Positions 16,885 through 25,773 are shown, counted from the stretch's first letter. The stretch is 64,000 nucleotides of DNA from Glycomyces albidus (GCF_009451885.1 NZ_WIAO01000013.1:78166-142165); one strand, 5' to 3'. Notes: generated by a model not told the origin, from the sequence alone. Made by a program: numbers and translations.

Positions 16885-18048
16885 ATGGCCGAGATTGACG
16901 ATGTCCTCGCCCGCGCCGCCGACGGCGGCGCCATCAGCGCCGAGGAAGCCCTGCTGCTCTACACCGAAGCGCCCTTCCACCCGCTCGCGGAGGCCGCCGA
17001 CGCGGCCCGGCGCCGCGTCATCGGCGACAACATCGTCACCTACATCATCGACCGCAACATCAACTACACGAACGTGTGCGTCACCGCGTGCAAGTTCTGC
17101 GCCTTCTACCGCGCCCCGAAGCACGAGGAGGGCTGGGCCCACCCGATGGAGGAGGTCCTGCGCCGGTGCGGCGAGGCCGTGGGCCTGGGCGCCACGCAGG
17201 TGATGCTCCAGGGCGGCCACCACCCGGACTTCGGCGTCGAGTACTACGAGGAGCTGTTCTCCTCGGTGAAGCGCGAGTACCCGGAGCTGATGATCCACTC
17301 GATCGGGCCGTCGGAGATCGCGCACATGTCGAAGGTCTCCGGCGTCGAGATCGACGAGGCGATCCGGCGCATCAAGGCGGCCGGGCTCGACTCGATCGCC
17401 GGCGCGGGCGCCGAGATGCTGCCGGCCCGGCCGCGCACCGCGCTCGCCCCGCTCAAGGAGTCGGGGGAGCGCTGGCTCGAGATCATGGAGGCCGCGCACC
17501 GGCAGGGCCTCGAGTCGACGGCGACGATGATGATGGGCACCGGCGAGACCGCGGCCGAGCGGATCGAGCACCTGCGGATGATCCGCGACGTCCAGGACCG
17601 CACCGGCGGGTTCCGCTCGTTCATCCCCTGGACCTACCAGCCGGAGAACAACCACCTCAAGGGCCGGACCCAGGCGACGACGCTCGAGTACCTGCGCCTC
17701 CTCGCGGTCGCGCGGCTGTTCTTCCACAACGTGAAGCACCTCCAGTCGTCGTGGCTGACGACCGGCAAGGCGTCGGGTCAGCTCAGCCTCCACCTCGGCG
17801 TGGACGACCTCGGTTCGATCATGCTGGAGGAGAACGTGATCTCCTCGGCCGGCGCCCGCCACCGCTCGCGCCTCTCGGAGCTGATCGGCCTGATCCGCTC
17901 CGCGGACCGGATTCCGGCCCAGCGCAACACCCTCTACGAGCGCATGTCGGTCCACTGGACCCCGGAGGACGACCCGACCGACGACCGCATCCGGTCGCAC
18001 TTCTCGACGATCGTCGCCGAACTCCAGGTGAAAGAGCGCGTGGAGTAG
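16885..18048 (+). CDS. mqnC: cyclic dehypoxanthinyl futalosine synthase
   Basis: 387 aa radical SAM enzyme that cyclises dehypoxanthine futalosine in menaquinone synthesis. The cluster ligands are Cys65, Cys69 and Cys72 in NVCVTACKFCAFYR. Family stretches include QVMLQGGHHPDFGVEYYE near residue 112, IHSIGPSEIAHMSKVSG near 143, ATMMMGTGET near 213 and PWTYQPENNHLKG near 249, which separate it from MqnE. The ATG at 16885 begins at the family N-terminus with a TACGCT hexamer 6 nt upstream, so it probably has its own promoter. mqnB and mqnD, needed for the remaining steps, are not in the window. A tandem repeat and a strong terminator follow. Confidence 0.96.
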   Translation: MAEIDDVLARAADGGAISAEEALLLYTEAPFHPLAEAADAARRRVIGDNIVTYIIDRNINYTNVCVTACKFCAFYRAPKHEEGWAHPMEEVLRRCGEAVGLGATQVMLQGGHHPDFGVEYYEELFSSVKREYPELMIHSIGPSEIAHMSKVSGVEIDEAIRRIKAAGLDSIAGAGAEMLPARPRTALAPLKESGERWLEIMEAAHRQGLESTATMMMGTGETAAERIEHLRMIRDVQDRTGGFRSFIPWTYQPENNHLKGRTQATTLEYLRLLAVARLFFHNVKHLQSSWLTTGKASGQLSLHLGVDDLGSIMLEENVISSAGARHRSRLSELIGLIRSADRIPAQRNTLYERMSVHWTPEDDPTDDRIRSHFSTIVAELQVKERVE

Positions 18049-18058
18049 CGCGCCGCGC

Positions 18059-18215
18059 GAATGTGAACGGCGGTTCCCGGCAAAATGGGCGCTGCGAAGC
18101 GCCCCCGGATCAACGGTGCCCGGTGGGACATCCGATGGGGCGCAGGGAATGTGAACGGCGGTTCATCGCGAATCGGGCATTCGCAGGCGCCCCCGAGTCA
18201 ACAGTGCCCGGCGGG
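18059..18215 (+). repeat. tandem pair of dispersed intergenic element, subfamily 2 (copies C and D)
   Basis: Two copies of about 70 bp begin at 18059 and 18147 (period 88 bp). Both open GAATGTGAACGGCGGTTC, share GCGCCCCCG, and close with CAACGGTGCCCGG or CAACAGTGCCCGG. The centre differs but keeps a hairpin in each (GCGCT/AGCGC in the first, GCGAAT/ATTCGC in the second). GAAC-GGCG-GTTC forms a further small hairpin. Confidence 0.75.
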
Positions 18216-18217
18216 TA

Positions 18218-18269
18218 CGACAGCGGCGGCGGCACGGACTCGAAAAGGTCCGCGCCGCCGCCGCTGTCG
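18218..18269. terminator. large bidirectional terminator hairpin
   Basis: Perfect 16-bp arms (18218-18233 and 18254-18269) plus an inner GGAC/GTCC helix, between convergent mqnC and the protease gene. Confidence 0.75.
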
Positions 18270-18274
18270 TGTCG

Positions 18275-19522
18275 CTAGATCATGCGGCCGATCTCGGCCC
18301 GGATGAGCTGGGCGTTCACGCCGGAGTTGGGGCAGCCGCCGAAGTGGTGGAGGGCCACGACTTCATGCGTGTCGCGGGAGATCACCGGGGAGCCGGAGGA
18401 GCCGAACTCGGTGTCGCAGTAGTAGGAGACGTCGCTGCCGGTCACGTAGCCGTCGAAGACCGCGTCCTTGATGACGCAGTTGCCGCCGTCCTCCGTGGAC
18501 TCCATCGCGATCTCGGTGGGCCGGCCGGCCGGGTGCTGCGGGATGTAGATCGCGTCGCCCGCGTCGGCGGGGCGGTCGGCGAGGTCCAGGTGGCCGAAGT
18601 GCTCGATCCGCGCGAAGTCGTCGACCGTGAAGAGCGTGTAGTCCAGGGACTTCGAGGTCTTGAGGACCTGCTCGCCGTTGACCTTCACCGGGATGCTCGC
18701 CGTGTCGGTGCCGCACGCAAGGCACTCGTAGCCGAACCACACCTCGGTCTGCTTCGCCTCCCACGACTCGGTGAAGCAGTGGTGGTTGGTCAGCAGCCGG
18801 TTGTCCTCGCCCACCCGGAACGCCGTGCACAGCACGGTCCCGTCGATCAGCAGCCGCGCCACCGGGTCCGCGCCCTCCACGACCTCCGGGTACGAGTTCC
18901 GGTAGCACGCCGAGGTGCGCTTCTCGTCGCCCGAGCAGATGCTCTCCTCGGGCCGCGCCCGGTCAGCCTTGTCCGCGGCCATGGCGTCGACCTCGTCGGC
19001 GGCGAACCCGTACGCGACCCGGTCGATCAGCACGCCGAGCGCGTCCGACACCGGTGCCGACTCGGCCCGGTGCAGCTCGACGACCGCCGTGTCGCCGGTG
19101 ATCGAGGTCGCCCACCGGTCCACCATGGACTGGTCGTACCGGTACGACTCGGTCCCGTCGGGGCTGGAGACCGTCACATGGTCGCCGGCGTCGAGCAGCA
19201 GCCGCTCGAAGTGGACCTTCACGTATCCGGCGTCGGGCTCCGACACGGTGACCGCGTTCCGGTCGCCCGCGTAGGTCAGCGACTCGGTCAGGTCCTTGAC
19301 CTCGCCGACGTCGATCAGGCCCAGCACCGAGTCGTCCACCGGCAGGATCTCGACGGCGTCCTCGACGGCCTCGGTCGCCGGGTCGTCGGCGAACGCCGCG
19401 GGGACCACCACGGCCGCGATGCCCAGGGCCAGCGTCCCGGCCGTCGCCGCGAGCACCGCCTTGCGGCGCTTCCGCCTCCCGCTCCCGTACTCCGCCTGCG
19501 GTCTCCGTTCGCTCGCCGCCAC
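18275..19522 (-). CDS. secreted trypsin-like serine protease
   Basis: 415 aa. An Arg/Lys-rich n-region (GRRKRRK), a hydrophobic core (AVLAATAGTLALGIAAVVV) and an AFA|DDP site make a Sec signal peptide. The mature N-terminal 180 residues look like a pro or accessory domain. The protease domain holds the triad: His in RLLTNHHCF, Asp in SLDYTLFTVDD, and Ser in DTEFGSSGSPVIS. Six or more cysteines are placed as for disulfides (CSGDEKRTSACY, CLACG, NCVIKD, YYCD, GGCPNSG). The layout recalls lysyl endopeptidase-like and glutamyl endopeptidase-like secreted enzymes. The GTG at 19522 follows GGAAGGGG by 6 nt; an upstream ATG (19546) is a less likely alternative. Confidence 0.88.
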   Translation of the reverse strand: MAASERRPQAEYGSGRRKRRKAVLAATAGTLALGIAAVVVPAAFADDPATEAVEDAVEILPVDDSVLGLIDVGEVKDLTESLTYAGDRNAVTVSEPDAGYVKVHFERLLLDAGDHVTVSSPDGTESYRYDQSMVDRWATSITGDTAVVELHRAESAPVSDALGVLIDRVAYGFAADEVDAMAADKADRARPEESICSGDEKRTSACYRNSYPEVVEGADPVARLLIDGTVLCTAFRVGEDNRLLTNHHCFTESWEAKQTEVWFGYECLACGTDTASIPVKVNGEQVLKTSKSLDYTLFTVDDFARIEHFGHLDLADRPADAGDAIYIPQHPAGRPTEIAMESTEDGGNCVIKDAVFDGYVTGSDVSYYCDTEFGSSGSPVISRDTHEVVALHHFGGCPNSGVNAQLIRAEIGRMI

Positions 19523-19724
19523 TGCCGGCCCCTTCCATGAGAGATGCATCCACGGTTCAAACGAGCGAACGCGCCGGAAGTTGCGCACTGTCACGCGAGC
19601 AAACGCGGGTCACACCGCCCGACCACACCGCCGAGCCGCACTCGTGTCCCCGCCGCCGAGCAGGACCGCGTGCCCGCGCCGAGCATCGGAGCCGCCGCCG
19701 CCCAGGACCCGATGCGACCGGCCG

Positions 19725-21494
19725 CTACGCGTCCTGGGGCGTCCGGCAGCAGTCGTGGACCTCGTTGAGGCCCTTGCGGGTCACCAGCACCAGCAGCGTG
19801 TCGCCGTGCTTGATGCGGAAGCCGTCGTCGGGCATCCAGCGGACGCCGCCGGTGTCCCGCTTCACCGCGAGCAGCCGGTGCGACCCGGTGACCGTGGCCT
19901 CCTGCGCCGCCTGGTCGTCCAGGAACGCGCCCTCCTCGACCGTGACCTCCGCGATGTACGCGATCTGCCCGCGCACCGGGATCGTCTCCAGGATCTCGTC
20001 GTCGGTGAGCTCCCGCGCGAACGAGCCCGCCGCGACCTGCGGCGCGCTGTACGACGAATGCTGCGACGCCTCGTGCAGCGACCGGCCACGGTTCAGGTTG
20101 CGGCGGATCAGCGCCGCGAACTCCGGGTCGTAGATCCGCATGACCGTGCGCAGGTCCGGCTTGCACTCCAGCCCCGACAGCGCCGTCTCCAGGTTCGCCG
20201 AGTCCTGCTTCGCCATCGCCACCAGCGACCGCGAGTACTTCACCTCGGCCTCCTGCAGCGTCTCGGGCCGGCTCGCGTCGCCGAGCAGCACCTGCGCGCC
20301 CGCCGCCCGCGCCGCGCGCACGCCGATCGCGTCGCGGTCCTTCTCGATCGCCACCACCGGCACGCGCCGCTCCCGCAGCGTCTCCACCACGCGGGTGCCC
20401 ATGTTGCCCAGGCCGACCACGATCACGTGGTCGCGGACCGCGCGCACCATCCGGCCCTCCGCGAGCGCGTACCGCCGCTCGACCACGGCCTGGACGATCG
20501 CACCCGTGACCACCGGGATGAGCAGCGCCCCCGAGACGACCACGACGACGTGCGTCAACCGCAGCTCCCAGTGGTCGGTCGTGTCCGGGTCCGCGCCGCC
20601 GGCGGCCATCATCGCGAGCATGTAGAGCGCGTCCCAGAAGTCCCCGTCGGTCTCCCGGTTCGCGTTCAGGCTGTTCACGGACAGCAGCGTCGTCATGCCG
20701 CCGAGCATCACGGCGAAGAGGACGGCCGCGGCCATCCACAGGCCCTTGCCGAACGTGCGGCGCATCGTGTGCAGCGACTGCCGGAACCACTGCGCCACCG
20801 CCTCCCACATCGGCCTGACCCAGCGCCGCGCCGCCACCGGCTCCAGGCACAGCATCCGGACCGCCTCGTCGGCGTCCTCGGGGATCATGTCGACGCCGAA
20901 CTCGTTGCCGGCCGCGACCACCCACTGCGCCTGTGCGCGCGGGTCGGGCGCGCGCGTCAGGTACAGGCGCCGCCCCCAGATGTCGATGTCGCCCGGCGGG
21001 ATCTGCTCGAGCGCGGCGGCCGCGTACGTGCGCGCGACCATGTCCGCATCGGACTTCACGAACACGCCGTCGTCGCCGAGGAGCTTCTGCATGTGGTCGC
21101 GCAGCCCCCGGTTGTACATGCGGATGACCAGGCGCGGGAGCGTCTCGTCGCCGAGGTAGTGGGACATCTCGCGGATCTTCAGCGCCAGGTGCAGGTTCCC
21201 GACGTCGTTCTGGTCCATGAGGGCCACCGCGTACGCGTCGGTGAGGCCGGCCTCGCGGATGGTGTCGGCGCCGATGTTCTGGGCCTCGAGGACCGACAGG
21301 CGCCGGTTCTCCTGGGAGGCGCGGCGGATCTCGTCGCGCTGGCCGCCGGGGCCGGTCGGGATGACGGCGATGACGTGGAACGCGAAGTTGTCGATGAGGT
21401 TGCGGATGAACCGGAGCGTGAGCCCGTTGTCGCCCACCACGATCACGCGCCGGTCGGGGCGCACGTCCTCGAACCTGGCCTGCCGGGGGTGCAT
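19725..21494 (-). CDS. RCK-domain ion channel (CASTOR/POLLUX-like)
   Basis: 589 aa integral membrane protein with cytosolic nucleotide-binding domains. An N-terminal Rossmann-like domain (VIVVGDNGLTLRFIRNL) is followed, near residue 248, by a first transmembrane helix, a short pore-like loop (DALYMLAMMAAGGADPDT), and a second helix near 310-335. A canonical TrkA-N domain follows (HVIVVGLGNMGTRVVE, then VVAIEKDRD at the end of beta-2), and a TrkA-C-like domain closes the protein (GFRIKHGDTLLVLV). The pore loop lacks the potassium filter GYG, as in CASTOR/POLLUX-type channels, so ion choice is open. The ATG at 21494 is preferred to one at 21521 because TACACT lies 7 nt upstream. Confidence 0.83.
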   Translation of the reverse strand: MHPRQARFEDVRPDRRVIVVGDNGLTLRFIRNLIDNFAFHVIAVIPTGPGGQRDEIRRASQENRRLSVLEAQNIGADTIREAGLTDAYAVALMDQNDVGNLHLALKIREMSHYLGDETLPRLVIRMYNRGLRDHMQKLLGDDGVFVKSDADMVARTYAAAALEQIPPGDIDIWGRRLYLTRAPDPRAQAQWVVAAGNEFGVDMIPEDADEAVRMLCLEPVAARRWVRPMWEAVAQWFRQSLHTMRRTFGKGLWMAAAVLFAVMLGGMTTLLSVNSLNANRETDGDFWDALYMLAMMAAGGADPDTTDHWELRLTHVVVVVSGALLIPVVTGAIVQAVVERRYALAEGRMVRAVRDHVIVVGLGNMGTRVVETLRERRVPVVAIEKDRDAIGVRAARAAGAQVLLGDASRPETLQEAEVKYSRSLVAMAKQDSANLETALSGLECKPDLRTVMRIYDPEFAALIRRNLNRGRSLHEASQHSSYSAPQVAAGSFARELTDDEILETIPVRGQIAYIAEVTVEEGAFLDDQAAQEATVTGSHRLLAVKRDTGGVRWMPDDGFRIKHGDTLLVLVTRKGLNEVHDCCRTPQDA

Positions 21495-21501
21495 GACTCT
21501 C

Positions 21502-21507
21502 AGTGTA
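21502..21507 (-). promoter_or_regulatory. -10 element for leaderless channel gene
   Basis: TACACT on the minus strand, 7 nt before the ATG at 21494. Confidence 0.4.
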
Positions 21508-21554
21508 AAGAAGATTCGCAAACGGTTGCGGTACCGCCGGTCGCGGACACGGGC

Positions 21555-22580
21555 CTAGGCGGGGCGGGAGAGGCGGGCGAGGAGCTTGTCGACGTCCGCT
21601 TCGTAGTCGTACCAGTCGACGTCGTGGACGAAGCCCAGTTCGCTGTTGATCCAGCGGACGTCGTCGGCGGTGTCGAGGGTCCAGGTCTGGACGTCGACGA
21701 GCTGCGGCTCGGCGCGGCGCAGCTCGGTGAGCAGCCGCGCCTTCATGGTCATGGCGAGGCCGTAGGAGCGGTGGGCGGGCGCGACGACGGTGTCGTACTG
21801 GTCGGCGCGGGTGGGGCGCTGCGCGGAGACGACGAGCTCGGTGAGGCCCACGACGTTCCCGTACGGCTCGCTGACGGCGACGGCGATGTGCGAGCGCATG
21901 CCGCGGCGCGCGAGCGTCTCGAACGAGTCGCGCAGGGCCGGGGCGTTGGCCGAGCCGCGCCACTCGGGCACGAACGCGACGTTCCCGGGCGCCGACCGCA
22001 GGTTGGCCTTGACGTCGGCGTACGAGTCCATGAGCCGGTCCGGGACGCCCCCGGCGTGGTACTCGAGCCGGTACCCGGCGGCGAGGCGCCCGGCCGCGCG
22101 CTCGATCTTCTCCCAGTCGATGTCGGCCCAGCGCAGCAGGTGGCGCTGCTCCACGACCGCGCGGGCGAAGCCGAGCCGGTCGTAGAAGCCGACCGCGGGG
22201 GTGGTGGCGATGACCTCCACCGAGAGGGTCCGGCAGCCGCCGGCCTTGGCGCATTCGGCGACGGCCCGCAGCAGGCGCGTGCCGACGCCCTTGCCGCGCG
22301 CGGACGGGCGCGTCGACATCTCGACGACGCCGGTGCCGGCCTGCTCGCCCCCGAACAGGATCAGGCTCGCGTGCCCGACGAGGTCGCCGTCGGCGTCGCG
22401 GTCGAGGAACAGGTACCGGCGGTCCTCGGGCAGGGTCGCGGTCAGGTACTCGCGGAGCGAGTCGGTGCGCCAGCGCGGTTCGGCGGGCATGTCGGCGGCG
22501 GTCATGTCGTTGAGCACCGAGCACCAGTCGCGGAGGTCGTCGTCCGTCATCTCGCCGGGAGCCAGCTGCTTCAGGGGCAT
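21555..22580 (-). CDS. tandem GNAT acetyltransferase
   Basis: 341 aa with two GNAT folds in a row. The first (about residues 30-160) has the acetyl-CoA loop RPSARGKGVGTRLL and the beta-5/helix stretch VEVIATTPAVGFYDRLGF. The second (about 190-335) has a weaker loop, PAHRSYGLAMTMKARLL, and ends WINSELGFVHDVDWYDYE. Duplicated GNATs of this size include mycothiol synthase MshD and small-molecule acetyltransferases, but the substrate-binding residues here do not allow an assignment. The ATG at 22580 has AAGGATAAGAG before it. It lies 60 nt before the channel gene start, on the same strand, but the channel has its own -10 element. Confidence 0.85.
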   Translation of the reverse strand: MPLKQLAPGEMTDDDLRDWCSVLNDMTAADMPAEPRWRTDSLREYLTATLPEDRRYLFLDRDADGDLVGHASLILFGGEQAGTGVVEMSTRPSARGKGVGTRLLRAVAECAKAGGCRTLSVEVIATTPAVGFYDRLGFARAVVEQRHLLRWADIDWEKIERAAGRLAAGYRLEYHAGGVPDRLMDSYADVKANLRSAPGNVAFVPEWRGSANAPALRDSFETLARRGMRSHIAVAVSEPYGNVVGLTELVVSAQRPTRADQYDTVVAPAHRSYGLAMTMKARLLTELRRAEPQLVDVQTWTLDTADDVRWINSELGFVHDVDWYDYEADVDKLLARLSRPA

Positions 22581-22651
22581 CTCTTATCCTTACCCGAAAT
22601 CGTCACCGAACGGAACCCCCGGCTCACGGAATGCAGCGGTCGGGGTCCCGG

Positions 22652-23512
22652 TCAGGCGGTGCTGGACCGGCCGTACTCGTCGGCGCGGTCGAACACTTTC
22701 TGCACGTAGTCGTCCCTGGGGTTGTAGGAGTGGACGGCCGCCTGCCAGCCGGCCGGGGTGGTGAGGTCGCGGCCGCCGTGGCAGAGGTAGTTGGCGGCGG
22801 CCGTGACGGCGTCGTCGATGTCGTCGGGGTTGAACAGGCCGTCCTTGTCGCCGTCGGCCTTCCAGGCCTCCCAGGTGGAGGGGAGGAACTGCATGGGGCC
22901 CATCTCGTCGTAGCCGGCGCCGCGGATGGGGGTGAGGGTGGTGCCGTCGCTCTGGATCCGGTTGCCGCCGGTGGTGCCGTGGTTGGTCTCGGTGGCGCCG
23001 ATGCCGGCGAGGGTGGTCCAGGAGAGGTTGCAGCCGGGGTTCTCGACCGCGGAGACGAGCTCGGCGCGCCCGTACGCGACCAGGGCCCGCTCGGGGATGC
23101 CGAGGGACGCGAGGCTGCGGGCCCACGAGTCGAGGTCGCCGCCGCCGGCGGGCGTGGTGGTGGTGTCCCCGGGGGTGGTGGTGCCGTCGGGGGCGGCGGT
23201 TCCGACCTCCTCGATCGGGTCGGTCTCGGCCGGGAGGCCCGCGGCGGGCGCGTCCTCGGGGGTGAGCACGAGCGGAGCCTCTTCGGCCTCGGGGGTCGGC
23301 TCGGTGCCGAACGACCATGCGGGTCCGGCGTCGGGGACGACGAACCAGCCCGCGGCGAGCGCGCCGGCGACGGCGAGGACCGTGAGCGCCGCCTGGACGC
23401 CGAGTCGGCCCGCCGGGGCCCGGAGGGCCCGGACGCAGGAGCGGACGCCCCTGCCCGCGGCCTTGAGGGCGCGCCAGGGGAGGACGGCGAGGCGGCGGAG
23501 GAGGAGCGGCAC
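22652..23512 (-). CDS. membrane-anchored lytic murein transglycosylase
   Basis: 286 aa. A basic N-terminus precedes one transmembrane helix (about residues 30-50, LTVLAVAGALAAGWFVV). A Pro/Thr/Glu-rich spacer runs to residue 120. The catalytic domain begins LDSWARSLASLGIPERAL, with the likely catalytic Glu in LAGIGATETNHG, and contains YDEMGPMQFLPSTWEAW, where GPMQFLPSTW is a hallmark of MltB/SLT-type transglycosylases. AANYLCHGG and VHSYNPRDDYVQKVF close the fold. The enzyme would cut peptidoglycan glycan strands outside the membrane. The GTG at 23512 follows AAAGGA by about 12 nt. A promoter-like pair lies about 140 nt upstream (23656-23685). Confidence 0.9.
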   Translation of the reverse strand: MPLLLRRLAVLPWRALKAAGRGVRSCVRALRAPAGRLGVQAALTVLAVAGALAAGWFVVPDAGPAWSFGTEPTPEAEEAPLVLTPEDAPAAGLPAETDPIEEVGTAAPDGTTTPGDTTTTPAGGGDLDSWARSLASLGIPERALVAYGRAELVSAVENPGCNLSWTTLAGIGATETNHGTTGGNRIQSDGTTLTPIRGAGYDEMGPMQFLPSTWEAWKADGDKDGLFNPDDIDDAVTAAANYLCHGGRDLTTPAGWQAAVHSYNPRDDYVQKVFDRADEYGRSSTA

Positions 23513-23961
23513 GGGAGCGGTTCGTCCTTTCTCGATCGTCGGGGCCCGATCGGGGGGTGGAGTGCGCGCTGACGGTGCGGCGTCGGCGCCGGGGCGCCCA
23601 GTATGCACCCGCGGGTCGACCGCGGCACGGCACCGGGGGGACCGGACTGTCTGCGAGTATTCCCTAGTTTCGCGCCCGCGGGCAACGCCTGAGGGGCAAC
23701 AATTCTCTCCGATGCCCGCTACCAGCGGGCGCTCGGATCGTTCCTCATATCGGATCGGTGGTTGCCACGAGCAAACCCGCGTCGAGAGCGCTTCACGTCT
23801 CCGCCTGGGCCCGCAGACACGGCCATGCGGGGTGCCAGTTCCCATCACGTCAGGTAACCGACTGAGATGGGGGTGACACTGTGAGGCCGCTGGGCAATTG
23901 TGCCCGCGCACCAGCGCGCCACAGCCCGGCATACGGGGGCTGAACGAAAGTTGACCGACAC
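23513..23961. other. 449-bp divergent intergenic region with hairpins
   Basis: No gene seen. It holds a minus-strand promoter-like pair (23656-23685), a perfect 7-bp hairpin GCCCGCT-ACC-AGCGGGC at about 23714-23730, and two nearby copies of CGGATCG. The mean GC is lower than in the flanking genes. A structured leader for the transglycosylase mRNA is possible; it does not match the c-di-AMP riboswitch pattern I know for such genes. Confidence 0.5.
23656..23685 (-). promoter_or_regulatory. candidate promoter for the transglycosylase gene
   Basis: On the minus strand TTGCCC (complement of 23680-23685) and AATACT (complement of 23656-23661) are 18 bp apart, predicting a leader of about 140 nt. 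Confidence 0.35.
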
Positions 23962-25683
23962 GTGGATACGACAACGGCATCGCACGCCGCACTGACCTCA
24001 TTCGAGCCGCTTTTCACGAACGAGACATCGGAGTTCCGGCATCCATCCGATGTGGCCGGAAGGCTCGCGGCCCCGGGTGGCGACGGCTCCGCCGGAGAGC
24101 GCCGGGCCCTGCTGCCCGCCGGCGACGTCACGTTCCTGTTCACCGACATAGAGGGCTCCACGCGCCTGGCCTCCGGGCTCGGCGCCGAGCGCTACCGGGT
24201 CGTCCTCCACCGCCACCGCGCACTGGTCCGCGAAGTCCTGCGGGCCGCCGGCGGCGTCGAGATCGACACCGAGGGCGACTCGTTCTTCGTGGCCTTCCAC
24301 GACGCCGCGGCCGCCTGCGCCGCCGCCGTGGGCATACAGACCGCGCTGCGCGGCGCCGCTTGGCCCGACCAGGACGGCGCGCCGCTGCGGCCGCGCGTCC
24401 GCATGGGACTGCACACCGGCGAGGCGTGGCCCTCCGCCGGCGGCTACGCCACGCCGGAGGTGCACAAGACCGCGAGGATCTGCTCGGCCGCCCACGGCGA
24501 CCAGATCCTGGCGTCGGCCGCGTGCGCCGCCGCGGCGGGCCTGCCGCCCGAGCGGATGCGCCGCCTCGGCGACTTCGAACTGCGCGGCCTGCCGGGCGCC
24601 ACCGAGCTGGTCCAGTTGCGGGCGCCGGGGCTGCCCGAGCGGTTTCCGCCGCCGCCGGTGCGCCCGCGCCGGCACAACCTGCCGCACGCGTTGAAGCCGC
24701 CGGTGGACCGGCCCGACGACGCGCGCGAACTGGACCGGGCCTTCGCCGTCAGCCGCATGGTGACGCTGAGCGGCCTGCCCGGCTGCGGGAAGACGACGTT
24801 CGCCAGGGCCTGGGCCCGCAAGCGCCTGTCCTGCTACGAGCACGGCGTCTGGTACTCCAAGGCCGGTCCCGACCTCGGCAAGGCGCTCCTGGACGCCCTC
24901 GACCTGCGCTCGGAGCCGCTGCGGGAGCCGATGCGCACCGTCATCGACCACTTCCGCGACCGTCAGGCGCTCCTGGTCGTCGACGGCACCGACCAGCTCG
25001 GCGCCGAACGCCGCAACGAGCTGCTCCTGCTCCTGGAGTCCTGCCCGGACCTGCACCTGCTCGCCGTGGGCCGGCGGCCGCTGGACCTGCCCGGCGCGGT
25101 CAAGCGGGCCCTGGACCTCCCGTCGAGCGGCGTCGGCGCGGCGATGCTCGCCGGGTTCTGCGAGGACCGCGGCGCGCCGTGGACCGCCGCCGACTGCCGC
25201 GGCCTCGCCGCCGCGGTCGAGAACTTCCCGCCGGCGCTGCTCGCGCTCGCCGACCTGGTCGCCCTCGCTTCCCCGCAGGCCGCGCTGCGGCGGCTGCGCG
25301 ACGACCCGGTCGCGGTCCTGGACGCGGGCGGGCGGTTCCGCGAGGCCATCGACGACGCGGTCGCCGCGATCTCGGGCCCGGCGCGCGCGGTCCTGCTCGA
25401 ACTCGCGGGGCGCGAGCGCGGCGCGAGCGTCGACGAGGTCCTCGACCTGTGCCGGCAGCGCGACGGCAGCCTCGAAGCGCTCGTCGAACTCGTCGACGCG
25501 GCCCTGGTCGTCATCGAGCGGCCCGCCATGGACCAGGCGGTCTACCGGGTCCCGGCGCCGCTCCGGTGGCTCCTGGCCGGCCCGGACGCCGAGCCCGGCC
25601 CGGCGCCGCTCACCGCGGGATTCGCCGAGCGCCTGGTCCACCCGGTCGCGATCGACGCGCCGCGGCTGAAGGCGGTCGCCTGA
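23962..25683 (+). CDS. class III nucleotide cyclase domain fused to STAND-type NTPase
   Basis: 573 aa. Residues 50-220 are a class III adenylate/guanylate cyclase domain: metal Asp62 in FLFTDIEGSTRLA and Asp106 in IDTEGDSFFVAF. The usual substrate-selecting Lys position is Asp102, and the transition-state Asn is replaced by His168 in VHKTARI, while Arg172 is kept. Residues about 255-480 are an NTPase: Walker A GLPGCGKTTF at 271-280 and Walker B ALLVVDGTD near 336. Cyclase-NTPase proteins of actinobacteria usually continue into TPR repeats or a LuxR helix-turn-helix; this one stops after a short helical region. It could be a nucleotide sensor rather than an active cyclase. GTG start at 23962, no clear Shine-Dalgarno sequence. 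Confidence 0.85.
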   Translation: MDTTTASHAALTSFEPLFTNETSEFRHPSDVAGRLAAPGGDGSAGERRALLPAGDVTFLFTDIEGSTRLASGLGAERYRVVLHRHRALVREVLRAAGGVEIDTEGDSFFVAFHDAAAACAAAVGIQTALRGAAWPDQDGAPLRPRVRMGLHTGEAWPSAGGYATPEVHKTARICSAAHGDQILASAACAAAAGLPPERMRRLGDFELRGLPGATELVQLRAPGLPERFPPPPVRPRRHNLPHALKPPVDRPDDARELDRAFAVSRMVTLSGLPGCGKTTFARAWARKRLSCYEHGVWYSKAGPDLGKALLDALDLRSEPLREPMRTVIDHFRDRQALLVVDGTDQLGAERRNELLLLLESCPDLHLLAVGRRPLDLPGAVKRALDLPSSGVGAAMLAGFCEDRGAPWTAADCRGLAAAVENFPPALLALADLVALASPQAALRRLRDDPVAVLDAGGRFREAIDDAVAAISGPARAVLLELAGRERGASVDEVLDLCRQRDGSLEALVELVDAALVVIERPAMDQAVYRVPAPLRWLLAGPDAEPGPAPLTAGFAERLVHPVAIDAPRLKAVA

Positions 25684-25687
25684 CGCG

Positions 25688-25722
25688 GACGCGGCGGCGG
25701 GCGCAGCGCCCGCCGCCGCGTC
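25688..25722 (+). terminator. terminator of the cyclase-NTPase gene
   Basis: Perfect 17-bp inverted repeat with an essentially closed loop, 4 nt after the stop codon. Confidence 0.7.
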
Positions 25723-25773
25723 AGGCCGGTCATCGCGTGCAGGCCGAACCGGTGCGACCGGTGATGCGTGTGC

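Noticed and set aside
18059..18215. Two-unit CRISPR or riboswitch tandem
   Set aside because: The units are 70-bp homologues of elements found elsewhere between unrelated genes, with no short repeats or spacers and with convergent genes on both sides.
19296..22709. 1137-codon open frame on the plus strand
   Set aside because: Antisense shadow of the channel and GNAT genes; the translation has no domain character, whereas the minus-strand frames have clear motifs.
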